DNA from: Porphyridium purpureum
Taxonomy: Eukaryota; Rhodophyta; Bangiophyceae; Porphyridiales; Porphyridiaceae
DNA: 64,000 nt
Direction of reading: 5' to 3'
Assembly: GCA_008690995.1 (NCBI GenBank)
Contig: VRMN01000003.1
Location: forward strand, 806,001-870,000
The position numbers were made by a program, and so were the translations under genes. Each line of letters begins with the position of its first letter. The first letter of the stretch is position 1. Under the pieces are notes generated by a model. That model did not search any database. It was not told the DNA's origin and saw nothing but the letters and a program-made list of their open reading frames with translations. Below are positions 20,100 to 29,322 of the stretch, in pieces.

Positions 20100-21284
20100 T
20101 CAAATGTCAGCGCGGGTGGCGGCGCTTAACATGCGACTGAAGGTGCTGGTATTTTTTCGGTGACGGTCAGTGAGGATCGTGTCTAGCTGACTCAGCGCCT
20201 GCTGAGCCGTCGGACGCGCGCTGGGGTTCTCGGAGAGCAGCCATTTGTTCAACCTGCGAGTTGCGCAACTGACGTGGCGCCAGCGACCCGGACGCCGGGA
20301 CCGTTGAACCGTCACGTTGGTTGCCGCGGCGTCAACCTTTGCCAGCGCCATTTCTGACTCGTTTGGACACTCGCCAAAGAGCATGATATGAAGTACAATA
20401 CCACAGGCCCACATGTCCGCAGCAAATAAGTCGTATCCCGGTTTGCGCTCAAGTAGTTCTGGCGATTTGTACTGTGCGGTACCGGGGAAGGAGCTTGCGT
20501 CTTTGGAGTCCCAAATGGCCGCACATTGTGCGTATCCGAAGTCAATGAGCTTGACGTGCTCCGAGCCACGACGTAACCATACGATATTTTCGAGCTTGAT
20601 ATCGCGATGCGCGATACCTTGTGCGTGCAAATGCGCAAGCGCTTTGAGAAGGCCACGCATGCATTTCAGTGCCTCCAATTCAGAGCAGCGGCGCCCCACC
20701 AATGACTCGAAAAGGTCCGTGCCGGGTAAAAGCTCGGTTACTATGAACCAGTCGGTGCTATCTTCGTAGAAAGCGTTGAATTTGACAACGCCAGGGTTGC
20801 CAGATAATGAGGACAGGATGCGTGTTTCCCCGACCACATTGGCCTCCTGGCGTGGACAAACCTTCCCGGTTTTCGGCTCAACGCGTTTTCGGATGACTTT
20901 AACGGCCACAGGCGTGGTGTCGGAGCACGACGCTTTGTATACCGTTGCTTGCCCGCCCTTTCCCAATTCTGACCAGATCAAAATGCCGCGCGCCAGCAGT
21001 TCGGCCTTTTGGAGATGAAAGTTTGGCGTTCGGTTTGTTCGCGGCACCGCTGCTGCGTCCGAGGACACATGTGGGCTCGCGAAAGGTGCGTTGGGCTCGG
21101 CGCGCGACAGAACAGTCGGATTCTTCGATGGCGTCTTTGAAACCGCACGATGGTAGACTTTCCAGTCGGCTGACCATGAAAATTCATGAAAGGAGCCCAC
21201 ATCATTCAGAGTGCACGAATTGGGTCCACAGTCGTCCAGCTCCGGTGCAGCACCGTCGGTAGGATTTACTGTGCTTGTCGTCAT
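20100..21284 (-). CDS. Serine/threonine protein kinase (CAMK-like)
   Basis: A 394-residue protein with a polar ~95-residue N-terminus and one kinase domain. The glycine loop is GKGGQATVYKA, the ATP-binding lysine is Lys129 in VAVKV, and the catalytic loop is HRDIKLEN with Asp228. The metal-binding DFG is at 248-250 and the activation segment ends PGTAQYKSPE. All catalytic residues are present. Overall pattern (EALKCMRGLLKALAHLH, GYDLFAADMWACGIVLHIML) is closest to CAMK-group kinases, but no calmodulin-binding or EF-hand region is seen. The four-helix membrane protein starts 67 bases downstream on the same strand. Confidence 0.9.
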   Translation of the reverse strand: MTTSTVNPTDGAAPELDDCGPNSCTLNDVGSFHEFSWSADWKVYHRAVSKTPSKNPTVLSRAEPNAPFASPHVSSDAAAVPRTNRTPNFHLQKAELLARGILIWSELGKGGQATVYKASCSDTTPVAVKVIRKRVEPKTGKVCPRQEANVVGETRILSSLSGNPGVVKFNAFYEDSTDWFIVTELLPGTDLFESLVGRRCSELEALKCMRGLLKALAHLHAQGIAHRDIKLENIVWLRRGSEHVKLIDFGYAQCAAIWDSKDASSFPGTAQYKSPELLERKPGYDLFAADMWACGIVLHIMLFGECPNESEMALAKVDAAATNVTVQRSRRPGRWRHVSCATRRLNKWLLSENPSARPTAQQALSQLDTILTDRHRKNTSTFSRMLSAATRADI

Positions 21285-22557
21285 GATTGCTTGCTTGCTT
21301 CTCGTCTCTTGTTTTGTATCTGTGGTCAGTATCGTTGCGCCCGGATGAAGCAGGTTACGCCAAGGCTCTTACTTGACTTTGCGTCGAGGAGAAAGAGCAC
21401 GGCGCTTGCTGGGTCGTCAGACTGCCTTTATGAGCTCCTGGTCGAGTTTGTGAGCCACTGTGCCAACTAAACTGGATAAATGAAGTATTGAAAGACGCCA
21501 GCTGAGCTCGAGCGCCTGCCCTGATTGAACACGCGGTGCACTGAAAGGCTGACGGTAAACACGATGACGAAACGATGACGCTGCAGCACGTTTCCCGCAG
21601 CATGTGCGTTTTTGTCTGTTTCCGAAGAAAGGTATTCCCTGCGGTGCACATTCATTATATATGCACACTCGGGCACGGGCTACCGGCGGATGCACACGAG
21701 TGTCATCACGTACGACGGCCACCGCGCCGCACCAGACGACGCAGCCGTGCACATTCCGGGCCGCGCCGCGCGTCAAACCACCTCCGGCTCCATGCTTACA
21801 CTTACACTGTACCGTACCCAACTCCAACCTCCGCCCCCCCCACACACTGTACTTCTGCGGTCGCTGCGACCTTGGGATTGAAAAAAAAGGACTCCTTGGG
21901 TGTTAAAGAAAGAAATGAATAACGCACGCGCCTGGTTCAAGCGCGCGGAGAGTACAGTGTCTGTGTGGATGTGTACAGTGAACGTGGGCGTGTGCCGGTC
22001 GGGTAGTGGAACGGGCGCGTTTCGTGCGTCTGAGAATGCGGCCAGCAGGCGCGAAACGCAAGACGCACGCATGAACAGACACAGACCCAAAACACAAAGC
22101 GCAGTTGCGGGGATGGTGGAGGGCAAACCGGCGCGTCTCATTTTTCTCTCGACGCGCTTCTATCTTTGCGTCTTTCTCTATGTGTCGAACTGTCCCATAA
22201 GCCACGCCAGATTTTCCACTGAAACCTATGGATTTTATGATATTTGTGAGTTGGTGCGTGTGTGTGTGTGTGGGTGGGAGGGAGGGAGAGAAGATAGAGA
22301 GAGTACAAGCGGGGAAGGAAGGGAAATTAGGAGAAAGGTGAGTGTGTGGCTTTTGACGGAAATTAGTGAGGGGTGAAGGACGAACACCTCAGGAAAGCGG
22401 GTGTGGAGTGGAACCGTATAAAGCGCGGGAACGTGCACAGCATGCATGGTTGGTGGGTGGTGTGACGCAGGAAGACGGGGGAGCAGCGTGGGATGGGAGA
22501 CTCCTGGTGCTTTGTGGTGGTGGGGGGCGTGGATCGTGCCACAGGCAGATCTGCACG
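21285..22557. promoter_or_regulatory. Divergent promoter region of the kinase and HAT-repeat genes
   Basis: These 1.27 kb hold four ACTGTAC/GTACAGT copies (21806-21812, 21846-21852, 21952-21958, 21973-21979), the first pair and second pair in opposite orientation. A GT-rich then GA-rich simple tract lies at about 22256-22330. A TATA-like GTATAAAGCGCGG at about 22410 is some 150 bases before the HAT-repeat start codon. No gene is recognised. Confidence 0.55.
21806..21979. promoter_or_regulatory. Four-copy ACTGTAC/GTACAGT cluster
   Basis: Two ACTGTAC copies (21806, 21846) face two GTACAGT copies (21952, 21973), as in a widely spaced inverted arrangement between divergent genes. Distances are about 520-570 bases to the kinase start and 580-610 to the HAT-repeat start. 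Confidence 0.45.
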
Positions 22558-24381
22558 ATGCTGCCGTGCGCTGAGCATGGCGGCGCCCGAGCGCGACGTC
22601 GCGTCGGCGCGCAAGGTGGCGGCGCTCGCGCACACCCGCCAGCCCCGCCGACCGTGCAGTATCCGCAGCGCTCCAGAAGAGCGCGCGTGCGCGGCGACGT
22701 CGACCGGCGGGAAATGGCGTCGGCCAATGACGCGTATCGAGAGGCAAAGCGGCACGTCTCTCGGGGTGAGTATACAGAGGCGCGCGCACTGTATCGCGCG
22801 CTGACCGAGCAGCATCCGGCGGAAGGCAGGTACTGGCTGTCGTACGCTCAAATGGAAGCGCGCAGCGGCAATTTAGACGGCGCGCGCCGCTTGTTCCGGA
22901 ACGGGGCAGAGGCGACACGGCGCTCTCCGAGTCACCTGTACCATGCCTGGGCTGTGCTCGAGGAACGCGCTGGCAACGTTGACGACGCGCGGAATTTGTT
23001 TAAGCGATGCATCGCGCTGAATCCGCACGACATTCTAGCGTACCAAGCGTTTGCATTGCTAGAGGAGCGGCAGGGCAATGTGGATGCTGCAATCGAAATT
23101 TTTGAGCGTGCGATCGGGAACATGCCATCAGCCGCCGCCGCGAGTGCTCGACGTGGCGGAGGCGGCTCGAATTCGCCGTCGCGCACCGTCACAAGTGCGC
23201 ATTTTTGGAACGCGTATGGGGTCGTGCTGCAAAAGCACAAGCGGTACGACGACGCAGCTCGATGCTTCCAGCAAGCGGTCGAGTACGACGCCGCCCACTG
23301 CCGCTCGTGGCAGGCTTGGGCAATTTGTGAGGAGCAGCGTGGTAACGTCCAAGAAGCCGCGCGGCTTTTTGAGCGCGCTCTCGCTGTGGACCCATTCTCA
23401 GCACCCACGTACCAGGCGTATGCACTTTGTGAGGCGCGTAGCGGCCGAATTAACGACGCACGCAGCCTGTTCGCCAAGGGTCTCAAGTGCGACCCGCACC
23501 ACGCCCCCATATATCATTCGTGGGCGCTTCTGGAAGAAAGCGAAGGTAACTACGAAGTTGCGCGCGACATATTGGAGCGCGGCTTGCGCAAGGACCCGGA
23601 AAGCTCGGCTATGCTGCGCGCGTGGGCAGGAATGGAACTCAAGCTCGGACACATCGACAGTTCGCGCGAATGGACCGCACCGTTCCTACCTGAGAAAAAG
23701 GTGCGCAAGGGGCAGCTGAAGCGCAGCGCCGAGAATCTGGTTATGCTAAGGCGTCTCATCGAGCGGCGGACGGGCGACGACGTGCGAGCGGTTCTGACCT
23801 GGCTGAATCGCAAAGTGGAGGGCGACCTGAGTTTGTACAAGAAAATTAAGGCCAAAGGAGAAGGCGATGCTTCAAAGCTGCTTGAGTGGGCGAGCCGCCG
23901 AAGCAAGCAGGATATCGAAGCCTTCGAGAGCTGGTTTGACAAGTGGTACGAACAAGATCGTCGCATTGGTGCTTACATTTTTGGTTGGGACTTTCCCAAG
24001 CGCATCTTGGATCCACCAGACTCGGGTCTCGCCTCGGTCAAGGCGCCAATTGAGTGGTATCGGCTCAAGGACAAGCCGCGCTGCACCCTGTCCGAGGCAG
24101 ATGACGAATTCTACAATGACGAGGCTGTGGAGTATACGCTGATCGCAGAGTTTCTTGGAAGCTTTGCTGCCAATTTGGCGAATCGTGTGGGGGTCACGTT
24201 TGCGCTTCTCGGCATGTGCGTGCTTCTTCTAGGATATGGGAGCCAGTCAGGCCTCTATGACATGACTCTGACTGCGCCGTCGCCTCTTGTTCACTTGGAC
24301 AGGCCCAGTGGTGTGGATGCTGCGCTAATGGAGCTCCACGATGAGTCCGACAGGACCTCCGGTCTGGCGGATGAAGCCTAG
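22558..24381 (+). CDS. HAT/RNA-TPR repeat protein, HCF107/MBB1-like
   Basis: A 607-residue helical-repeat protein. From about residue 60 to 330 it repeats the HAT pattern: aromatic W..YA..E, then GN..DAR.LF.R, then P....Y.AWA.LE. It has about eight units and one Ser/Gly/Arg-rich insert near 200-215. This is the layout of HCF107 (Arabidopsis) and MBB1 (Chlamydomonas), which bind 5' ends of plastid psbH or psbB transcripts and protect them. The RNA target here is unknown. The first 50 residues are Arg/Ala-rich and acid-poor, fitting an organelle leader. One hydrophobic helix at about 543-561 near the C-terminus could anchor it to a membrane. Start choice: ATG 22558 lies about 150 bases after a TATA-like box; ATG 22714 is an alternative, and the frame is open upstream to 22366. 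Confidence 0.75.
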   Translation: MLPCAEHGGARARRRVGAQGGGARAHPPAPPTVQYPQRSRRARVRGDVDRREMASANDAYREAKRHVSRGEYTEARALYRALTEQHPAEGRYWLSYAQMEARSGNLDGARRLFRNGAEATRRSPSHLYHAWAVLEERAGNVDDARNLFKRCIALNPHDILAYQAFALLEERQGNVDAAIEIFERAIGNMPSAAAASARRGGGGSNSPSRTVTSAHFWNAYGVVLQKHKRYDDAARCFQQAVEYDAAHCRSWQAWAICEEQRGNVQEAARLFERALAVDPFSAPTYQAYALCEARSGRINDARSLFAKGLKCDPHHAPIYHSWALLEESEGNYEVARDILERGLRKDPESSAMLRAWAGMELKLGHIDSSREWTAPFLPEKKVRKGQLKRSAENLVMLRRLIERRTGDDVRAVLTWLNRKVEGDLSLYKKIKAKGEGDASKLLEWASRRSKQDIEAFESWFDKWYEQDRRIGAYIFGWDFPKRILDPPDSGLASVKAPIEWYRLKDKPRCTLSEADDEFYNDEAVEYTLIAEFLGSFAANLANRVGVTFALLGMCVLLLGYGSQSGLYDMTLTAPSPLVHLDRPSGVDAALMELHDESDRTSGLADEA

Positions 24382-24542
24382 GAGGTAAGAAATCGTTGAT
24401 TTTTCTGTACAGATGGCAGGAAGGATTGTCCGAAAGTGCGAACCGTGTTTTAATGGATTCAATTCCGTTCCTGAGTGCCGTCGAAGAGTGATGGTGTAAC
24501 ATGTGCGGCGCTCTTATTTATCTTTTATTTGTAAGACCTGAC

Positions 24543-24616
24543 GTCGCACGTCCTCGACTAGGGCGTGCGACTCTGCCTTGGGGCAGGACCTTCGGCTCGG
24601 CTCCCACCGTCGAAGG
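24543..24616. other. Three adjacent hairpins, possible structured RNA or terminator
   Basis: A 12-bp stem (24543-24554 with 24560-24571, one G-T pair, 5-base loop) is followed at once by a 5-bp stem CTGCC/GGCAG (24573-24577, 24582-24586). Then comes a 6-bp stem CCTTCG/CGAAGG (24589-24594, 24611-24616). They begin about 160 bases after the HAT-repeat stop codon, so may lie in its 3' UTR or in a separate RNA. No known RNA family is recognised. Confidence 0.4.
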
Positions 24617-25731
24617 GACCAGCCACGTGGCCCAAAGACAGGGCACTTATCACAGGTGGTTCCCAGCAGCCGTGATTAAGGTGAACTGTGGACAAGTGTA
24701 CATCTCGGACCCATATGGAAGACGACAGCAGCGTTGGTTTGGGGACGACGCACGAGTCCGTGACTCGCGCATGCTAAGAGCCATACACGAAATTGGCCAC
24801 TTGTCATTTGCAGCAGTTGGAAGACGTTAATGTTCACAATTCTTGCCGCAATGATACCGTCGGGCGTGGAGTCGGCTAGAACCGGCCCCCATCCCATGTA
24901 TTACAATCCAAGCACGTCATAAAATTGTTTGCCTTCCACTTTCCAAGCCTCGCGCTCGCACCGTTCCAACACCATGTTGTGGACACACGAGACAAACAGT
25001 GACATGTCGGTGTGCTAAGTGTACTGATTTCTTCCAGGCACTTAGTTGCTTCGAACACAGAGAGGTGATCGAGCTGCTTCCCTGATTTCGGTGGTATCCT
25101 TCTGTCCTGTTACCATCTTTGACTGAGCGGTTCAGCCTCGGTATTGAGAAGGCGACTGCAAACAGTTATGCCGTGTGCACCGTGTCAGATTACAGATTCA
25201 TCATGGGAGTGAATCGGCTACAGCTTGTGTTCGCGGAATGCTCCGGGGAGAGGCAAAAAGTCACAGCAGCCGAAAAGTTTTTGCATGACTGCAGACTGCC
25301 AGCCGAAAACCCTGTGACTCGTTACTTCTTGAGATCCTTCCCGTGCTCCCCTGTGCCATGGCATACCATGCAGCACACGACGACATTTCCTGTTCGACGT
25401 CCACGTCAAGCTCAAAAACCAATCTTGCGCGCTTGCTGTTGTTCACCTGCTTGTGGTATGTTCGCTGCTATAAACACCCTCACTGTTTCAAAGCGCGCGC
25501 AGCACCGAAGTCTAGCCAACTTCGTGTGCGTTTCCTTCGAGCACCTCGCGCGCCAGGCGCTACGCTTCGGCTACATATGCGGAGAGACAAGCAGCAGAGA
25601 TACAACAGACAGAAGCGCCAGACAGCGGTTCCAAGGCCTGACCGTCACTGTGTCAAAGGACAGTGAAAGAAAAGCATGTGGAAGTGGAAAAGGACACCGC
25701 GGACACGCTAGAACATCATAAGTTATCATGA

Positions 25732-26181
25732 ATGGAAATGATCCTCTCGACTGCCCTTCCAGAGCAAATGAAAGCCTGTCTTGGCTCACTCGAAGACCAT
25801 GTCAAGAAGCAGCTGAACAGCCTCGACCGTCTTTCACAGAACCAAGAGCGCCAATTAGAATCTCTCGTGCGCTCGTCTCTGGACGAACGCGCTCTGCACG
25901 TTTTCGACAGATTTGTACGACTCTGCGAGCTCGACTCGTACCCGGCTCACTTCGGGCCTTCTCTACCTCGGTGCAAACCAAACACCACATTGGAGCACGC
26001 CATGCCCGTTCGAAGAGTGTTTGCGTGTACGATCCTGTTTGCAGAATGTTTTAAGGTTGAGCGCCCGCATTCGATGGAGATTGGGCGAAGAGAGAAAAAG
26101 GTTGACAAACGCGTGCGCAGCGGAGGAGCAAAGGAAGACTGCATTCAAAACCGAAAAGTTCGCGGAAGAGCGGTAGCTTGA
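25732..26181 (+). CDS. Low-confidence 149-residue frame with coiled-coil-like start
   Basis: The first 65 residues form an amphipathic run (LPEQMKACLGSLEDHVKKQL and onward through RLSQNQERQLESLV) with heptad-like leucines, as in a coiled coil. The second half is basic and featureless. The frame starts at a true ATG. It lies alone in a gene-poor region and resembles no family I know. It may be a small protein, an exon of a spliced gene (a GTAC follows the coiled-coil part near 25937), or chance. Confidence 0.3.
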   Translation: MEMILSTALPEQMKACLGSLEDHVKKQLNSLDRLSQNQERQLESLVRSSLDERALHVFDRFVRLCELDSYPAHFGPSLPRCKPNTTLEHAMPVRRVFACTILFAECFKVERPHSMEIGRREKKVDKRVRSGGAKEDCIQNRKVRGRAVA

Positions 26182-26945
26182 ATGCGCAGTCGGTGCGCGG
26201 CCGCGGACACGAAATGTTCACGTACACGGCGGTCGGCAGTTAGCCGCGCGATGTACTCTGGCGGAGGGGAAGCAGACCTCTCCGTCGCGTGGATGTAGAA
26301 TGGGCGAAACTGCTTGCGAAACGAGGCAAATGCCGCTGATTTTATGTGGACATCACTTCTGCGTTCGAAAGCGAAAACGTTGACAAATCAGTGCGAAGGG
26401 CCGAAAAGAATGAGAGGATCGAAGGAAGATGGTGAACGCATAGCCGAGTCCTCAACTGGAGCTGAAAATGATGAGCAGTGCGGGCGGAACAAATGAGCAG
26501 AGTTCGCGAACGCGAGCAATATTTTATATGAGATAGAGGCTGAGCTCAAGGCAAAAGGAAACACGCTGTCTTGAACTGGTACGGGCGGACTGGAAATGTT
26601 CGAAAGGCAAGAGCAGACATTGATGAGCGAAAGCCATGCGACGACAAAAAGTCACTTTGTCCGCACAGACAAGTTTAGCCTTGGCCAATGCTGGGGGGAA
26701 GATGCGGAGTTTCGGCAGGAACCTGGAAGCAAGGGAGACACCCAGCCAACCCCACGCAGGTCTGCGCAGCACGAACTCACCATTTTTTAAAATTAAAAAT
26801 CTGATTTGGTGTACCTCGGCTGTGCAACCGAGCAGTCAGCGCCGCTGGACGTTTGCGGGGTGGAGTGGACAAGCAGGATGTTACCGTGAGTGACGTCGGG
26901 GACGAGGGGATAGAGGGGAAGAGCGTGTGTGAGACGTGCGGAGCC

Positions 26946-28262
26946 ATGAGGCGGCTAGTGGTATGGGCGCTGTCGTTCTGGTTGTGTGTCGTGGCGCCCA
27001 TCTGCGCGCTCGTCGTGCACGCGCCAGAAAAGTGCGGCGGCGCGCATGTCGCCACGCACGCGTCGGCGCTTTTCGGCCCATCCACGCACGACGGCTCGCT
27101 GCACGGCGTGCGCCTGTTCGCGCCGCGCCCGCAGAATCGGGGCAAGTATGTCACAAGTTCAAGTGAGGGCCCTGATGATGATGGCGAGGCCGGCGGTGTC
27201 GACGAAGAGGACGGGCTGAGACGCAGCGCGGCGCATGCTGGAGCGCTCACCAAGTCACTATCCGCATCATCCTCCCCTTCGAAGCCATCCAAGGAGACCG
27301 AGCTCTTTGATGGCTGCAAGCCCCTGTCGGTAGAAAAGGACATTGCACTTGCGAAAGACGCGGTCGTTGTCCTGGTGCGAGGACCAGGACCGTGTGATTT
27401 TGAAAGAAAGGTCCGGAACATGCAGAAGGTTGGCGCGCGTGGGGTGATTATCGTCAATTATCAAAGTCAGGGGGACCGTCTGGTGAATATGAAGCTCAAT
27501 AATACAAGTAAGAGTGACACCATCACGATTCCCTCGCTTATGGTGCTGTGGCGCGAGTGGGCGCAGCTGGCACCGTGTCGCGAGAACAACATCTCGGTGT
27601 CCTTCTCAGCAGAGGGAGAGGCTGCGTTTGATTTTGACTATGGACGTGAAGCGCTGAATTGGGCGATGATGCGCGGGATGGCATTATGGATTTTTTTCCA
27701 ATGCGGTGTCAACATGGTGCGGCTCAAGCGTCGGCACTCAGAATTGACAGCTCGCGTCGACGCCATTGAAGCGCTGCCTGTCCGCACGTACACAAAGCGG
27801 CGCACCACATCGGCTTCTGCGTCTCACGCCGCGCAGAGGCGGCCGGCCTCGTCATCCACGGCTACTTGCCTCGCGGATGGTGGATCATACGCAGCAGCTG
27901 ACGCTCGAAAGGGCAACACGAGCGCCAACAGTGACGAAGATGAAGACGACGACGATGATCATGGGACAGAACGCACTCGCTTGCGTGGGCCTTCGCAGGA
28001 GCAGCCTGATGTTCCTGTGACACAGAACAGCGTTCGCCTGCCTCAAACTTCTGATGAGGATGAGGATGAGCCGATGTGTGCAATTTGTATAGATAACTTT
28101 GAAGAGGGTGATCAAGTGCGCGAGCTAGAATGTTCACATATTTATCACAAGGCATGTATTGACCCGTGGCTGTACCAGTCAAGTACTTGTCCCGTATGCA
28201 AACGAGAGATTCCCAACTTGCCCCCGACAGCCGCTAATGCGTACGGCTCGCTCAATGTGTGA
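26946..28262 (+). CDS. PA-TM-RING type E3 ubiquitin ligase (RNF13-like)
   Basis: A 438-residue endomembrane ubiquitin ligase. The start at 26946 gives a signal peptide (MRRLVVWALSFWLCVVAPIC). A protease-associated-like lumenal domain spans about 90-210, with the typical core VVVLVRGPGPCDFERKV and GARGVIIVN. A hydrophobic segment at about 240-262 follows. Then come a basic/Ser-rich cytosolic stretch, an acidic run of Asp/Glu, and a RING-H2 finger from residue 378: CAIC, C.H..H..C and CPVC with the ligase-typical WLYQSSTCPVC. All eight zinc ligands are present. Plant and animal relatives act in sorting and turnover of membrane cargo in endosomes and vacuoles. The frame is open to a GTG-proximal start at 26853, rejected because it would bury the signal peptide. 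Confidence 0.88.
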   Translation: MRRLVVWALSFWLCVVAPICALVVHAPEKCGGAHVATHASALFGPSTHDGSLHGVRLFAPRPQNRGKYVTSSSEGPDDDGEAGGVDEEDGLRRSAAHAGALTKSLSASSSPSKPSKETELFDGCKPLSVEKDIALAKDAVVVLVRGPGPCDFERKVRNMQKVGARGVIIVNYQSQGDRLVNMKLNNTSKSDTITIPSLMVLWREWAQLAPCRENNISVSFSAEGEAAFDFDYGREALNWAMMRGMALWIFFQCGVNMVRLKRRHSELTARVDAIEALPVRTYTKRRTTSASASHAAQRRPASSSTATCLADGGSYAAADARKGNTSANSDEDEDDDDDHGTERTRLRGPSQEQPDVPVTQNSVRLPQTSDEDEDEPMCAICIDNFEEGDQVRELECSHIYHKACIDPWLYQSSTCPVCKREIPNLPPTAANAYGSLNV

Positions 28263-28412
28263 AGCAACTCGTACAAGAATGTTATTCAACAAAGCAGGGA
28301 CTTTTCAACGGACAAACTAGAAGTACATACCAGTACGCTCCAGATACCAACCAGACTTGACACAGCTCCCTGCCTATTCACACCAGGCACTTTGGTCTTC
28401 CAAGAAGCAAGT

Positions 28413-28859
28413 TCAGATGAAAGACAAGCTGCCTAGGATGAGCCCAAACAAGAAAAGGCTCAATGTGGTCTGAATGACGCGGAGCGCAACAAGTAGAGCG
28501 AGCGCTGAAGCAATCCCTCCCAAGAAAACCAAACCCACGCTTGGCCTCAGCCTTGTAAGGGCGGGCATTTCAAAGTCGCGCCAAATGGTGTTCTGCGTGC
28601 CCGAATAAAGCAACGCGTCATCATCTATGACTTGCCATGGCTCCGACGCCAGCATCAACGACAGCCAGTCCGCGTCCTGGACTTCGTCCTCACCACTTCC
28701 CGAGCCCTTCCCATTCTCACTCGCCTGCTGCTTTACGATGACTTGAGCACGCGCGCGCTTGGCCGCCACACTCGCGACATGACGACCCCACGGCGCCTCG
28801 CACTGGCGACGTGGGTACAGGCTCTTGCCCAACGCAAGCGGCGTCGACACGACAAACAT
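28413..28859 (-). CDS. Unrecognised small organellar membrane protein
   Basis: A 148-residue protein. Residues 1-45 are rich in Arg, Ala, Ser and Val with no acidic residue except Glu21, like a plastid or mitochondrial transit peptide ending near AKRARAQV. A Gly/Ser/Glu-rich linker follows, then a short soluble part with DWLSLMLASEPWQ and DALLYSGTQ. Two C-terminal hydrophobic helices (about 108-126 and 130-147) reach the end of the chain. I recognise no family. In an alga a thylakoid or envelope protein is plausible (inference). It converges with the RING gene; stops are 150 bases apart. Two ACTGTACTT copies lie about 250-270 bases upstream. Confidence 0.65.
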   Translation of the reverse strand: MFVVSTPLALGKSLYPRRQCEAPWGRHVASVAAKRARAQVIVKQQASENGKGSGSGEDEVQDADWLSLMLASEPWQVIDDDALLYSGTQNTIWRDFEMPALTRLRPSVGLVFLGGIASALALLVALRVIQTTLSLFLFGLILGSLSFI

Positions 28860-29322
28860 GGTTCACTTCCACATGCACACGCAGGCCAGCACGAATTCTT
28901 CGACAACTTCTTCTTCTCTTCGACACTTCGCCAGCATCACCTTCTCTTGGTCTCTCACTCGCTGCGTCGCTCTAGGACCCGTTCTTCCCGTCCACCCTTT
29001 CAGAAGCTACCCATAAATGTTGCACACATGACTCGCGCATCGAACGCTCGAGATTTTTTTTCGGTTTGTGGCGTCTGCGTGCCTTTTTTGCCTCCACGAC
29101 CCAGACTGTACTTCGACTCCTCTGCACTGTACTTTTTTGGTCTTGCAGTTTGGCGTTTGGGCGTTCGCTTTTCCGCGAAACACCTCCGTTGCCATGCGCG
29201 AGAGAGAGCCTTTGCCATGCCGCGGCGCGCTCATTGCCGAGCAGCAAAGCGTGAGCGCAAGCCAAACGGAAGGCATAGATACGCCTTCACTCTGAATCGT
29301 ATGGACCTATCGGCCATGCGCT
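28860..29322. promoter_or_regulatory. Upstream region of the small membrane protein gene
   Basis: These 463 bases lie between the small membrane protein start and the PNUTS-like stop, both minus strand. ACTGTACTTC at 29105-29114 and ACTGTACTTTTTT at 29126-29138 form a direct pair 21 bases apart. The frames across it on either strand are not recognisable. Confidence 0.5.

Larger units (their letters stand above)
24382..26945. other. Gene-poor region between HAT-repeat and RING genes
   Basis: This 2.56-kb stretch is the longest in the window without a recognised gene. It holds three adjacent hairpins (24543-24616) and one 149-codon frame with a coiled-coil-like start (25732-26181). Its other frames mostly open on TTG or GTG. 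Base composition is more even than in genes. I see no transposon ends, tRNA or rRNA. A spliced gene cannot be excluded. Confidence 0.5.

Noticed and set aside
25119-25721. 200-codon plus-strand frame
   Set aside because: Opens on TTG; from its first ATG (25203) the remaining 172 residues have no hydrophobic core or known motif.
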